Source: Rhodoferax sp.
GTDB lineage: Bacteria > Pseudomonadota > Gammaproteobacteria > Burkholderiales > Burkholderiaceae_C
Reading direction: 5' to 3'
Assembly: GCF_030697375.1 (NCBI RefSeq)
Contig: NZ_JAUYQD010000085.1
Coordinates: 1-50,285 of the forward strand
Length of the DNA stretch: 50,285 bases
Shown here: piece after piece, positions 18,082-25,542 of the stretch
How the letters are laid out: each line of letters starts with the position of its first letter
Numbering within the stretch: the first letter of the stretch is position 1
Notes under the pieces: model-generated
The model's input: only the letters and a program-made list of their open reading frames with translations
Told to the model about the DNA's origin: nothing
The model's database searches: none
Made by a program: the position numbers and the translations under genes

Positions 18082-18987
18082 TCACGCGCTTGACCCAGGG
18101 TATGGCTGCAAGAGCGCCAGCTTTTGCGGGTTGCGCACCACATAAATGGCGTCGATGCATCCGTCGCCCCCCACACGCAAGGCGGTGGTCTGAATGGCCT
18201 GGCCTTGCAGGTCGTACAGCACGGCTGCGGGCAGGCTGTTGATGCGGGTGAAGCGCAGCCTGAAGTCTTCGGGATTCCACATCTTGGCAAAGCCAATCAG
18301 GGCTTTGGCGATCAGCGCAGGCCCGCTCAGGGGCCGCGCCACCGCCGTGACAATGCCGCCGCCATCGGAGAGCATGACGGCGTCTTGCGCCAACAGCCGG
18401 GCCAAGGCGTCCACGTCGCCGCTGACAATGGTTTGCACAAAGGCCGAAAGCAACTGCTCCCCCTGCTCGTGCGCCACGTCCACCCGGGCCTGGGCGGACT
18501 GCACATGCACCCGCGCACGCGCCGCCAGCTGGCGGCAGGCTGCGGCGCTGCGGCCCAGGCGCAGGGCCACTTCGTCAAAGCTCTGGTCAAACACATCGTG
18601 CAACAGAAAAGCCGCACGCTCCAGGGGCGAAAGCCGCTCCAGCGCCAGCATGAAGGCCACCGACACGTTCTGGGCATACTCCAGCCGGGCCTGCGGGCCT
18701 GCATCCAGCGCACCCGACTCGTCTTCCAGCGGCTCGGGCAGCCAAAACCCCACGTACTGCTCGCGCCGCGCCCGGGCCGACTGCATGCGGTCCAGGCACA
18801 GGTGGGTGGCAATGCGCGAGAGGTAGGCGCGCGGGTACTCCAGCGTCTCCAGCGCAGTGTCTTTCTGGCGCAGCCAGGTGTCTTGCACCACGTCTTGCGC
18901 CTCGGCGTGCGAGCCCAGCATGCGGTAGGCCAGCGCATGGAGGTGGCGCCGGTGGCTTTCAAACAGATGGGGGGCTTCGGGTTTCAT
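18082..18987 (-). CDS. ECF41-type RNA polymerase sigma factor
   Basis: A 301-residue ECF sigma factor with sigma-2 (about 8-75) and sigma-4 (about 112-165) regions and a fused C-terminal SnoaL-like domain (about 175-301). Three signatures of group ECF41 are visible: WLPEP (82-86), DGGG (208-211) and NPQKL (286-290, consensus NPDKL). In this group the C-terminal domain modulates activity in place of a separate anti-sigma factor. Its ATG overlaps the stop of the upstream hydrolase gene (ATGA), so the two are translated together. ECF41 genes usually sit beside small oxidoreductase or decarboxylase genes; the partner here is a hydrolase. Confidence 0.9.
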   Translation of the reverse strand: MKPEAPHLFESHRRHLHALAYRMLGSHAEAQDVVQDTWLRQKDTALETLEYPRAYLSRIATHLCLDRMQSARARREQYVGFWLPEPLEDESGALDAGPQARLEYAQNVSVAFMLALERLSPLERAAFLLHDVFDQSFDEVALRLGRSAAACRQLAARARVHVQSAQARVDVAHEQGEQLLSAFVQTIVSGDVDALARLLAQDAVMLSDGGGIVTAVARPLSGPALIAKALIGFAKMWNPEDFRLRFTRINSLPAAVLYDLQGQAIQTTALRVGGDGCIDAIYVVRNPQKLALLQPYPGSSA

Positions 18988-20027
18988 AAAGGCGGACGGT
19001 GGGTGGGGGCCCGGGCTTGGACCTGCTGCAAGACCTCTTGCACCGAGGCAATCACCAGCTCCGGGCGTTCCAGATGCAGGTAGTGGCCTGCATCGGCAAC
19101 GACGATGTGTTTCGCCCCGGTCTCGCGGGCCAGGGCCCGCTGCCCGGCGATCCAGTGCTGGCGCATGTCCTCCCGGTCCCAGCCGGGGGGAAACTCACTC
19201 AGGGCGTGGGTGCTCAGCACGATGGTGGGAACCTGCGGCACGGGCGGCAGGCTGCGGGCCACCGCCAGCGCCGGGTCAATGCCCTGGTATTCGGTGGAGA
19301 GCGCCCGGTAGTTCTTGCTTTGCATCGCCATGGCGCGGGCCGACGCCTGTTCGGAAGGCGGCAGCTTGTCCACCACCACCGAGGCGGGCATGCCGACCAG
19401 CCGGGTCAGGCCCAGCGGGGCCAGCCAGGTGGCCGAGCCGGTCAAAAGCTGCATGGTGCGGCTGTAGCGGGCGTGGGCGGCGGGGTCCATGCTGGCGGTC
19501 TGGTCGTGGTGCAAGGCATCCACCAGCACCAGCCCCAGCACCTCGTCGGGATGGGTTTGCGCCAGCATCTGGGCCAGCATGCCGCCCCAGGAATGCCCGA
19601 CCACCACCATGGGGCCTTGCAGGCCCGCGTGGCGCAGCAAGGTGCGCAGGTCTTCCACGGCCAGCAGCCCGGTGCGCGCCACCGGGGCTTCGTCGGACCA
19701 GGCATAACCCGCCCGGTCGTAACTGCACACGGTGGTGTGCTGGGCCAGCGTCGGCTGCACCCGCGCCCAGTCTTGCGACCAGCCGCTCAGGCCCGATTCC
19801 AGCAGCACCAGCGGCTGACCGCTGCCCTGGCAATTCAGGTGCAGGCGGTGGTCGCCCACGGCCACCATCCGGCCGGGGGCGGCGTAGCGCCCGCGCTCCT
19901 GCCCGGTGAGCAGGCTTTGGGTCACGGCCCCCACGCCCAAGAGGGCCAGCAAGCCCAGGCCGACGACGCCGCCCAGGAAACGACGGCGGCCATACGATTT
20001 CACATTTTGCAGTGGGTTCATGTTCAT
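18984..20027 (-). CDS. Alpha/beta hydrolase with N-terminal signal/anchor
   Basis: About 347 residues. GRRRFLGGVVGLGLLALLGV near the N-terminus is a twin-arginine-like signal or membrane anchor, so the enzyme is probably periplasmic or membrane-bound. The hydrolase fold shows LLESGLSGW (oxyanion region), the nucleophile elbow GHSWGG, LVLVDALHHD, and a C-terminal catalytic His in VVADAGHYLHLERPE. Substrate unknown. The ATG at 20027 is preferred; a TTG at 20039 with a stronger purine-rich leader is possible. The gene overlaps the ECF41 sigma gene and is preceded by a sequence like an ECF41 promoter, so it is the likely target of that sigma factor. Confidence 0.85.
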   Translation of the reverse strand: MNMNPLQNVKSYGRRRFLGGVVGLGLLALLGVGAVTQSLLTGQERGRYAAPGRMVAVGDHRLHLNCQGSGQPLVLLESGLSGWSQDWARVQPTLAQHTTVCSYDRAGYAWSDEAPVARTGLLAVEDLRTLLRHAGLQGPMVVVGHSWGGMLAQMLAQTHPDEVLGLVLVDALHHDQTASMDPAAHARYSRTMQLLTGSATWLAPLGLTRLVGMPASVVVDKLPPSEQASARAMAMQSKNYRALSTEYQGIDPALAVARSLPPVPQVPTIVLSTHALSEFPPGWDREDMRQHWIAGQRALARETGAKHIVVADAGHYLHLERPELVIASVQEVLQQVQARAPTHRPPL

Positions 20028-20061
20028 ACACCTGTTCAAGGAAGTAGTTCCCCCCTTAAAC

Positions 20062-20085
20062 GACGCAGCCCCGCCCGGTGTGACA
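20062..20085 (-). promoter_or_regulatory. Candidate ECF41 promoter for hydrolase-sigma operon
   Basis: On the minus strand TGTCACA (20079-20085) is followed 13 bases later by CGTC (20062-20065), 35 bp upstream of the hydrolase ATG. These are the -35 and -10 elements I know for ECF41 sigma factors. The spacing is shorter than I would expect (about 16). It would make the operon autoregulated. Confidence 0.5.
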
Positions 20086-20093
20086 TGCCAGCG

Positions 20094-21569
20094 TCAATTC
20101 ACCAGCGCAAAGTCGATAAATCCCCGCTCCACATCGGTGGACAGCAGCTTGACGCGCACTTTGTCCCCGACCTTGAGGTGGCCGTCCCCCGCCACCAGCT
20201 TGCCATCGGCGGGCGGTGCAAAAATCCGCACCCAGATACCGCGGTCGGTGCAGCCGGTCACCAGGGCATCGAAGTGCTGGCCCAGGCGGGACTCCAGCAC
20301 CAGCGCCGCCTCGGACTTGCGCATGCGCCGCTCCACCTTCTGCGCCGAGTTTTCCTGGCGGGTGCAGTGCAGCGCCAGGGCGCCCAGCTCGGCATTCGAA
20401 TAGGGGGCAGCTTGACCCTGGAGCGCCGCCTTGACCAGCCGCGAGGTGATCAGGTCCGGGTAACGCCGGTTGGGCGCGGTGGAGTGGGTGTAGTCGCGCA
20501 CCGCCAGGCCAAAGTGGCCAACGGCCGGGCTGGTGGGCGTCTCCACCACGTATTCACCCGAGCCCATGAGCCGCACGATGACCAGCGAGAGGTCGGGAAA
20601 ACGCAGCGGGTCGATCCGGCGGCGTTTGGCCAAAAAATCCTCCAGCGCTTTGGAGTCCGGTTCATTGGGCAAGGTTTCGCCATAGTCCTTGGCCACGGCC
20701 ACGATGCGCAGCCAGCGTTCGGGCGAACGCACCACGCGGCGCAGCGAGGCGCCACCGTGCGAGGCCAGAAAGCGGGCGGTGCAGCCATTGGTGGCGATCA
20801 TGACCTCTTCAATCAACTGGCGGGCGCGGTTGTGCACCTGCAGGTGGATGTCCACCACCTGCTCTCCCTTGAACACTGCGTGGGGTTGGAAGGTTTCGAA
20901 TTCCAGCGAACCTTCCAGATGCCGCCGCACGCGCAGGTTTTGCGCCAGTGCGTCCTGGGTTCGCAGTTGCCCGTCCATACCGGGCACGGCCTGGGCCGCT
21001 GCGGGCAGCGCCCCCAAGCCGCCGAACCAGGCGCTGACCGCGTCGTAGGCCAGCTTGGCGTGGTTGCGCACTTTCGCCCGGTACACGGTGGCGCCCGCCA
21101 GGGAGGCGTCGGCGTTGAACACCATCTCGGTCACCAGCGCCAGGCGGTCTTCGTTGAAGTTGAGCGAGGTGAGGTCGGTGGACAGGCGCAGCGGCAGCAT
21201 CGGAAAAATGCAGGCCGAGGTGTACACCGACGTGGTGTTGGCCTGGGCGTGTTCGTCAATCGCGCTGCCTTTTTGGACCACCGCGTCCACATCGGCAATC
21301 GCCACCCACAGGCGCACCCGGCCATGGGACAGCACCTCGCTGGCGGTGAGCTGGTCCAGGTCCAGGGAGTCGTCGTTGTCAATCGAACACCAGAGCAGCC
21401 CGGTCAGGTCGCGAATGGCGGCATCGGTCTCCTGGGCGGGGCCAGGGATGCTGTCCAGTTGGTGCAAGGCGCGGGCCGAAAACTCCGGCTCCAGTGCGCG
21501 TTCCGACATAGCCCGGGTCGCAATGCGCACCAGGTCGGCGCGTTGGTGGTGGTGGTGGTGGATGTACAT
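20094..21569 (-). CDS. RNB-domain exoribonuclease (RNase II/R family) with native His run
   Basis: A 491-residue 3'-5' exoribonuclease of the RNase II/R superfamily. The metal site is DNDDSLDLDQ (64-73); the last Asp of the usual pattern is Gln. The HSTAPNRRYPDL motif of the RNB domain is present, and a C-terminal S1-like domain (GCTDRGIWVRIF onward) binds RNA. The N-terminal cold-shock domains of RNase II/R are missing, as in the short Deinococcus-type subfamily. The protein begins MYIHHHHHQRADLV, a natural five-His run encoded by a trinucleotide repeat. It stands alone in its orientation. Confidence 0.9.
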   Translation of the reverse strand: MYIHHHHHQRADLVRIATRAMSERALEPEFSARALHQLDSIPGPAQETDAAIRDLTGLLWCSIDNDDSLDLDQLTASEVLSHGRVRLWVAIADVDAVVQKGSAIDEHAQANTTSVYTSACIFPMLPLRLSTDLTSLNFNEDRLALVTEMVFNADASLAGATVYRAKVRNHAKLAYDAVSAWFGGLGALPAAAQAVPGMDGQLRTQDALAQNLRVRRHLEGSLEFETFQPHAVFKGEQVVDIHLQVHNRARQLIEEVMIATNGCTARFLASHGGASLRRVVRSPERWLRIVAVAKDYGETLPNEPDSKALEDFLAKRRRIDPLRFPDLSLVIVRLMGSGEYVVETPTSPAVGHFGLAVRDYTHSTAPNRRYPDLITSRLVKAALQGQAAPYSNAELGALALHCTRQENSAQKVERRMRKSEAALVLESRLGQHFDALVTGCTDRGIWVRIFAPPADGKLVAGDGHLKVGDKVRVKLLSTDVERGFIDFALVN

Positions 21570-21776
21570 GGAGGCAATATAACTTGCAGCACCAGGCCTT
21601 GCCCAGCCACCCGGTCCGCCAGTGGCCAGGAGGATTCAGGCATGGAGGGCAACGTGGACTCTGTCCCTGGTCTACGCTACGCTTCCTGTGTACGCTGCCC
21701 ACAATTGATTTCACGCCTATGCGCGTACGCACCCAGCAAGGCGTCACTGCACTTCAAACCCGGAGGAATACACACC

Positions 21777-22229
21777 ATGCCTACACAACCCCACACCGTC
21801 GCGCTGCACCGCGTCATTCGCGCCCAACCGGAGCGCGTCTACCGGGCATTTTTGGAGGCCGACGCCATGGCCAAATGGCTACCGCCCTATGGATTCACCT
21901 GCAAGGTCCTGCACATGGAAGCCAAGGTGGGCGGCACCTTCAGAATGTCGTTCACCAATTTCGGCTCCGGCAACGGCCACAGCTTTGGGGGTGAGTACCT
22001 GGAGCTGGTGCCAGCGACCAAGATTTGCTACACGGACAAGTTCGACGACCCCAACCTGCCCGGCACCATGACGACCACCGTCACCCTCAAACCCGTGGTC
22101 TGCGGCACCGAACTGAGCATCGTGCAAGAAAACCTGCCCGAGGTCATCCCGGTGGAGATGTGCTACCTGGGCTGGCAAGAGTCCCTTGCACAACTGGCCA
22201 CACTGGTCGAGCCGCAAATCCCGGACTAA
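21777..22229 (+). CDS. SRPBCC/AHSA1-family protein
   Basis: A 150-residue START-like (SRPBCC) protein of the activator-of-Hsp90-ATPase type: VIRAQPERVYRAFLEADAMA at the start of the fold, GGTFRMSFTNF, and the C-terminal helix GWQESLAQLATLVEP. Such proteins bind hydrophobic ligands in a helix-grip cavity; specific function unknown. A strong GGAGGAA site precedes the ATG at 21777. It faces the YceI operon convergently and shares a terminator region with it. The 207 bp upstream, shared with the divergent RNB gene, shows no clear promoter or operator. Confidence 0.85.
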   Translation: MPTQPHTVALHRVIRAQPERVYRAFLEADAMAKWLPPYGFTCKVLHMEAKVGGTFRMSFTNFGSGNGHSFGGEYLELVPATKICYTDKFDDPNLPGTMTTTVTLKPVVCGTELSIVQENLPEVIPVEMCYLGWQESLAQLATLVEPQIPD

Positions 22230-22238
22230 GCCCGGTGC

Positions 22239-22270
22239 AAAAAAAAAGCCGGTCTGAACCAGACCGGCTT
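22239..22270 (-). terminator. Intrinsic terminator for the cytochrome b561-YceI operon
   Basis: Stem AAGCCGGTCT (22246-22255) / AGACCGGCTT (22261-22270) with a five-base loop, followed on the minus strand by a run of nine T. It serves minus-strand transcripts; the plus side has only two T after the stem, so it is weak for the SRPBCC gene. Confidence 0.9.
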
Positions 22271-22291
22271 CGGAGCCAACGCAGAGGCCGT

Positions 22292-22876
22292 TTATTGCTT
22301 GACGGCTTCGACCTGCACCACCAGGCGCACGTTTTTGGCGAAACCATAGGCCAAGCCGAAGTTCATGCCCCACTGGGTGCGGTCGATGGTGGCTTCAAAG
22401 TCGCCACCGCACACTTCGCGCTTGAGCATGGGGTTTTGGTAGCAGTTGAACTGGTTGGCTTTGAGCACCACCGGGTTGGTCTTGCCCAACAGGGTCAGCG
22501 TGCCGGCCACTTCGCTCACGTTGTCGCCGTTGAAGCTGAACTTGTCGGCCACAAACTTCATGGTGGGGTACTGGGCGGCGTTGAACAGATCCGGGCTTTG
22601 CAGGTGTTTGTTGAAGGCCTCGGTGCCGGTGTTGATGGAGGTCACATCGATGGTCAGCTCGACTTTGCCGGTTTTGCCCGCACGGTCAAACTGCACGCTG
22701 CCTTCTTTCTTGTCAAAACGGCCGCGGTTGACCGAGGCGCCAAAGTGGCCGAGTTCAAAGGTGGCAAAGGTGTGGGTGGGGTCAACCGCATAGTTGGCGG
22801 ATTCGGCATGGGCGCTACCCAGGCTCAGAGTGGCCAAGGTGGCAGCGGCGGCCAGGGCGGTGAAAGAGGTGCGCAT
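22292..22876 (-). CDS. YceI-family periplasmic protein (paralogue 1)
   Basis: 194 residues with a cleavable signal peptide (MRTSFTALAAAATLATLSLG, Ala-x-Ala before ESANYAVDP). The YceI lipocalin-like barrel, which binds isoprenoid or polyprenyl ligands in known members, shows YAVDPTHTFATFELGHFG and GEVAGTLTLLGKTNPV-like strands. Two Cys in NCYQNPMLKREVC could form a disulfide. The start at 22876 is preferred to an in-frame ATG at 22885 because AGGA lies nine bases upstream of it. Third gene after cytochrome b561 and YceI paralogue 2; cytochrome b561-YceI pairs are common and suggest a redox or quinone-related role. Confidence 0.9.
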   Translation of the reverse strand: MRTSFTALAAAATLATLSLGSAHAESANYAVDPTHTFATFELGHFGASVNRGRFDKKEGSVQFDRAGKTGKVELTIDVTSINTGTEAFNKHLQSPDLFNAAQYPTMKFVADKFSFNGDNVSEVAGTLTLLGKTNPVVLKANQFNCYQNPMLKREVCGGDFEATIDRTQWGMNFGLAYGFAKNVRLVVQVEAVKQ

Positions 22877-22916
22877 GGATGACATTCCTGAAAAAGTTAA
22901 AAAGGGACCGGAAAAA

Positions 22917-23501
22917 CTACAGCTTGCCCACACCCGTGAGCGCCAGCTTGAACTTGACTTGCACATCGTCGGCCACCATGGAGGTGTCGGCCCACTCGTT
23001 TTCGCCAATCTTGAAAGCCAGGCGTTTGATGGCAAACGCACCGGTGGCCGTGGTGGTGGCACCGCTTTGCGCCAGGGCCACAGGCACCACCACATCGCGG
23101 ACATTGCCCTTGATGCTGAGCTTGCCGCTCACCTCAAACTTGCCGCCGCCCAGGCCCTTGACGGCGCTGGACTGGAAGGTGGCCTGGGGGAACTTGGGCA
23201 CATTGAACCAAGGCGCCTTGGGTAGTTCCACATCGGTTTCGGGCGCCCCCAGCGAGGCGCTGCCTGTGTCCACGGTAAAGGCCATTTTGCTGGCCTCGGG
23301 CTTGGCGGGGTCAAAGCTGATCTGGGCGTCAAACTTCTTGAAGCGCCCCTCCACCGGCACGCCCATTTGTTTGCTCACAAACACAATTTCGCTCTGGGCA
23401 GGCAGCAATTTTTGGTCCGCCAGCGCCGCGCTAGCGCCAGTTGCCGCACCTATAGAGGGAAGCAGCCACAGCAGGCTGGACAGGTTTTTAGAGAGTTTCA
23501 T
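22917..23501 (-). CDS. YceI-family periplasmic protein (paralogue 2)
   Basis: 194 residues, the same length as its neighbour but clearly diverged. Signal peptide to about residue 26 (ATGASAALA). Conserved YceI elements include LPAQSEIVFVSKQMGVPVEG, FDPAKPEASKM and GKLSIKGNVRDVVVPVAL. It lies 40 bp upstream of paralogue 1 and 19 bp downstream of the cytochrome b561 gene, in one operon. Tandem YceI genes with a b561 cytochrome suggest transfer of electrons or a lipid-soluble carrier at the periplasmic face; this is inference from the neighbourhood. Confidence 0.9.
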   Translation of the reverse strand: MKLSKNLSSLLWLLPSIGAATGASAALADQKLLPAQSEIVFVSKQMGVPVEGRFKKFDAQISFDPAKPEASKMAFTVDTGSASLGAPETDVELPKAPWFNVPKFPQATFQSSAVKGLGGGKFEVSGKLSIKGNVRDVVVPVALAQSGATTTATGAFAIKRLAFKIGENEWADTSMVADDVQVKFKLALTGVGKL

Positions 23502-23520
23502 AGTGTTCCGTTCAAAGGGT

Positions 23521-24084
23521 TTAGTCACGGCCAGGCAATATGCGGGCAATCAGGCCATCATGGTCCACAAACTGGTGTTTCAGTGCGGCCCCCACATGCA
23601 AGAGCACCAGGCCCATCAGGGCAAATGCGCTGATCTGGTGCCAGGGTTTGATCAACTCCGCCAGTGCCTTGTCGGCAGGCACCCAATCAGGCAGAGGCAA
23701 CACCCCCAACCACACAATGGGAAATCCGGCGGCCGAGCTGTAGGCCCAGCCAATCAGCGGTACCGCGAAAAACAGGGCGTACATGCCATACAGCGTGCCC
23801 TGGTGCGCCAGATGTTGCCAGTGCGGCATGTTCCGAACGACAGCTGCGGGCAAAGGCGGCGGTTTATGGGTCAGGCGCCAGACCAAACGCAAGGCCGAGA
23901 GGGCCAGGAGGCTCACCCCGGCCCATTTGTGCCAGTTGTACAACTTGAGGCGCTGGGGTGAAAACGGCAGGTCCGCCATGTACACGCCCATCAGCACCAT
24001 GCCGACCAAGGCCACGCCCAGCAGCCAATGCAGCACGATGGCCGTCAGGCTGTAGCGGGATGAAAGTGGTTTTGCTGTGCTCAT
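23521..24084 (-). CDS. Cytochrome b561 family protein
   Basis: 187 residues, four membrane helices, di-haem cytochrome b. His residues in IVLHWLLGV, NWHKWAGVS, IKPWHQIS and LLHVGAALKH sit in or next to the helices and fit the haem ligands of the CybB family. Likely oxidises quinol or handles superoxide in the inner membrane. It starts the operon that continues with two yceI genes. A perfect 10-bp inverted repeat lies 32 bp upstream. Confidence 0.92.
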   Translation of the reverse strand: MSTAKPLSSRYSLTAIVLHWLLGVALVGMVLMGVYMADLPFSPQRLKLYNWHKWAGVSLLALSALRLVWRLTHKPPPLPAAVVRNMPHWQHLAHQGTLYGMYALFFAVPLIGWAYSSAAGFPIVWLGVLPLPDWVPADKALAELIKPWHQISAFALMGLVLLHVGAALKHQFVDHDGLIARILPGRD

Positions 24085-24115
24085 GCCCTGAAGTCTAGGG
24101 GCTGAGAATTCGTCT

Positions 24116-24150
24116 ATTTTTGAATTGAATTGACGATCTTATTCAAAAAT
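24116..24150 (-). promoter_or_regulatory. Perfect 10-bp inverted repeat upstream of cytochrome b561
   Basis: ATTTTTGAAT (24116-24125) and ATTCAAAAAT (24141-24150) are separated by 15 bases in an AT-rich patch before the cytochrome b561 start. Size and position suit an operator bound by a dimeric regulator, for example LysR type. No regulator gene is adjacent. Confidence 0.45.
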
Positions 24151-24195
24151 TCTGAATATGGATCATGGAACTTTTGCCGCGTTCAGGCATCCCCT

Positions 24196-24807
24196 TCAGG
24201 CATCCAGTGGCCCGCTTGCAGCACTTCCCAGCACCAAACTTTCGTAATACAAAAACTCGTGGCAGCTGCTGGCCCAATGCCGGTTGGTGGCCTTTTGGGT
24301 TCCCATGCCGATCAGCGTGCGCCCGGTGGCCTTGATTTTTTGCGCTACCGGCATGAAATCGCTGTCACCGCTGACGATCACAATGGTGCCAATGTGGGCA
24401 AAGCGGCCCATGTCCTCCACCGCATCCAGGCACAAGCGGATATCGGCCCCATTCTTGGCCGATGCACCGGGCGGAAACATCTGGACAAGCTCCATCCCGC
24501 ACTGGAGCAGGGCATCGCGGTAGCGGCCAAAAAACTGCCAATTGCAGTAGGCCCGGTTGATGGCCACCGGCCCAAAAGACGATGCCCGGTCCATGACGGC
24601 CTGCACATCCACCAGCGGCTCTTGCAGCTTGAAACGTCCATCGGGCTTGCCGTAGGAGCCCTCCCCCCAACGCGCCTCGGACAGGCTGGCGTGGAGGTTT
24701 TCAAAATCCCAATAGAGGGCGACCGAGGGTTGGGACGGCTGGTTTTGCTTGTCAGGGCTGCGCACAATAATTTCCTCAGCGGGGGGCTTGTTCGGGGGAT
24801 CGCCCAC
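24196..24807 (-). CDS. NYN-domain (PIN-like) putative ribonuclease
   Basis: 203 residues, GTG start. The NYN/LabA (DUF88) fold is shown by ALYWDFENLHASL (first acidic residue), KNGADIRLCLDAVED (second) and IVIVSGDSDFMPVAQKIKA (GDSDF, third), the metal-binding acidic set of PIN-like nucleases. A C-terminal helix region CHEFLYYESLVLG follows. Its start lies inside the last 32 bp of the VF530 gene, so translation is probably coupled. RNA substrate unknown. Confidence 0.85.
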   Translation of the reverse strand: MGDPPNKPPAEEIIVRSPDKQNQPSQPSVALYWDFENLHASLSEARWGEGSYGKPDGRFKLQEPLVDVQAVMDRASSFGPVAINRAYCNWQFFGRYRDALLQCGMELVQMFPPGASAKNGADIRLCLDAVEDMGRFAHIGTIVIVSGDSDFMPVAQKIKATGRTLIGMGTQKATNRHWASSCHEFLYYESLVLGSAASGPLDA

Positions 24808-25093
24808 CCCGGGCGCGGCGGCTTTCCCGCAGCGTAAAAAGGTACAGGCCTTCGACCTTCTCGCGCGCCCACGGCGTCTTGCGCAAAAACTTCAGGCTGG
24901 ACCCCACGCTGGGCTCGTGGGTGAAGCAGCGCACGGGGATGCGCTCGGCCAAGCCGTCCCAACCGTAGTAATCCGCCAACGCGGTCACGATGGCCTCCAA
25001 GGTCAGCCCATGCAAAGGGTTGCGGGCCTGCGTGATCGGTTTGGCGGGGGGCGCGCTGGGCGGTGACGAGGGAGGTGGCGGCAAAGTAGGCAT
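24776..25093 (-). CDS. VF530-family (DUF2132) small DNA-binding protein
   Basis: 105 residues. A Pro-rich N-terminal tail (about 1-25) precedes the compact VF530 domain: NPLHGLTLEAIVTALADYYG, then RIPVRCFTHEPSVGSSLKFL and RKTPWAREKVEGLYL. The Vibrio prototype is described as a DNA-binding protein; the role is not established. The ATG at 25093 is the first that keeps the family core, with a longer open frame upstream unsupported. Overlaps the NYN gene by 32 bp. Confidence 0.85.
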   Translation of the reverse strand: MPTLPPPPSSPPSAPPAKPITQARNPLHGLTLEAIVTALADYYGWDGLAERIPVRCFTHEPSVGSSLKFLRKTPWAREKVEGLYLFTLRESRRARGGRSPEQAPR

Positions 25094-25160
25094 GCTGCGA
25101 TTTTGGCACTGTTGTCCCCCTCCCAGCATCCCATGCGCCTGCGACCCTGTGCAATGCAGC

Positions 25161-25166
25161 TAGAAT
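25161..25166 (+). promoter_or_regulatory. -10 element of the tRNA-Ser promoter
   Basis: TAGAAT lies 11 bp before the tRNA 5' end, the right place for a -10 hexamer. I see no good -35 hexamer 16-18 bp upstream. Confidence 0.5.
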
Positions 25167-25177
25167 ACGGGCCTCTA

Positions 25178-25267
25178 GGAAGCTTGGCCGAGCGGTTTAA
25201 GGCACCGGTCTTGAAAACCGGCGAGGATGTGAGTCCTCCGTGAGTTCGAATCTCACAGCTTCCGCCA
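25178..25267 (+). tRNA. tRNA-Ser (anticodon UGA)
   Basis: 90 nt including an encoded CCA. Acceptor GGAAGCT pairs with AGCTTCC; anticodon stem CCGGT/ACCGG encloses CTTGAAA with anticodon TGA; a long variable arm (GAGGATGTGAGTCCTC) is typical of serine tRNA; T-arm GTGAGTTCGAATCTCAC. It is followed by a hairpin terminator. Confidence 0.97.
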
Positions 25268-25277
25268 GACAACAATT

Positions 25278-25305
25278 GCAAAACGGGCCACAAGGCCCGT
25301 TTTGC
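25278..25305 (+). terminator. Hairpin terminator after tRNA-Ser
   Basis: A 12-bp perfect stem GCAAAACGGGCC (25278-25289) / GGCCCGTTTTGC (25294-25305) with a four-base loop, 10 bp after the tRNA. The T run lies inside the 3' arm of the stem. The 237 bp from here to 25542 hold no gene that I can support. Confidence 0.8.
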
Positions 25306-25542
25306 ATTCCCCCATCACTTTGCACAGCCACCCGCCGCACACGGGTAGGTGCGTGATAAATATCCCACCGGGTTTGGGACAAACAACATTGCAGGCGGGG
25401 CGCATCCTCACTGGCGCCCCCTACTTTTCGTTCCTACGATTCATCCATGCATTGGCCACCTAATGCGATGAGATTGGGCTCAGCTGGATCCATCCAAGGC
25501 CATCGCCACTTTTGCAACCGTTGGAAGTCTTGGAGGAATCTT

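Noticed and set aside
21542..21560. GTG microsatellite at the RNB gene start as a phase-variation switch
   Set aside because: A trinucleotide repeat changes the number of His residues but not the frame, so it cannot switch the gene off.
18999..21776. Long in-frame upstream extension of the SRPBCC gene
   Set aside because: This part is antisense to the hydrolase and RNB genes; a strong ribosome binding site marks the start at 21777.
25447..25465. Sigma-54 promoter (TTGGCCACCTAATGC) upstream of the PEP-CTERM gene
   Set aside because: The GG and GC pairs are one base too close (9 instead of 10 between), and no bEBP gene is near.
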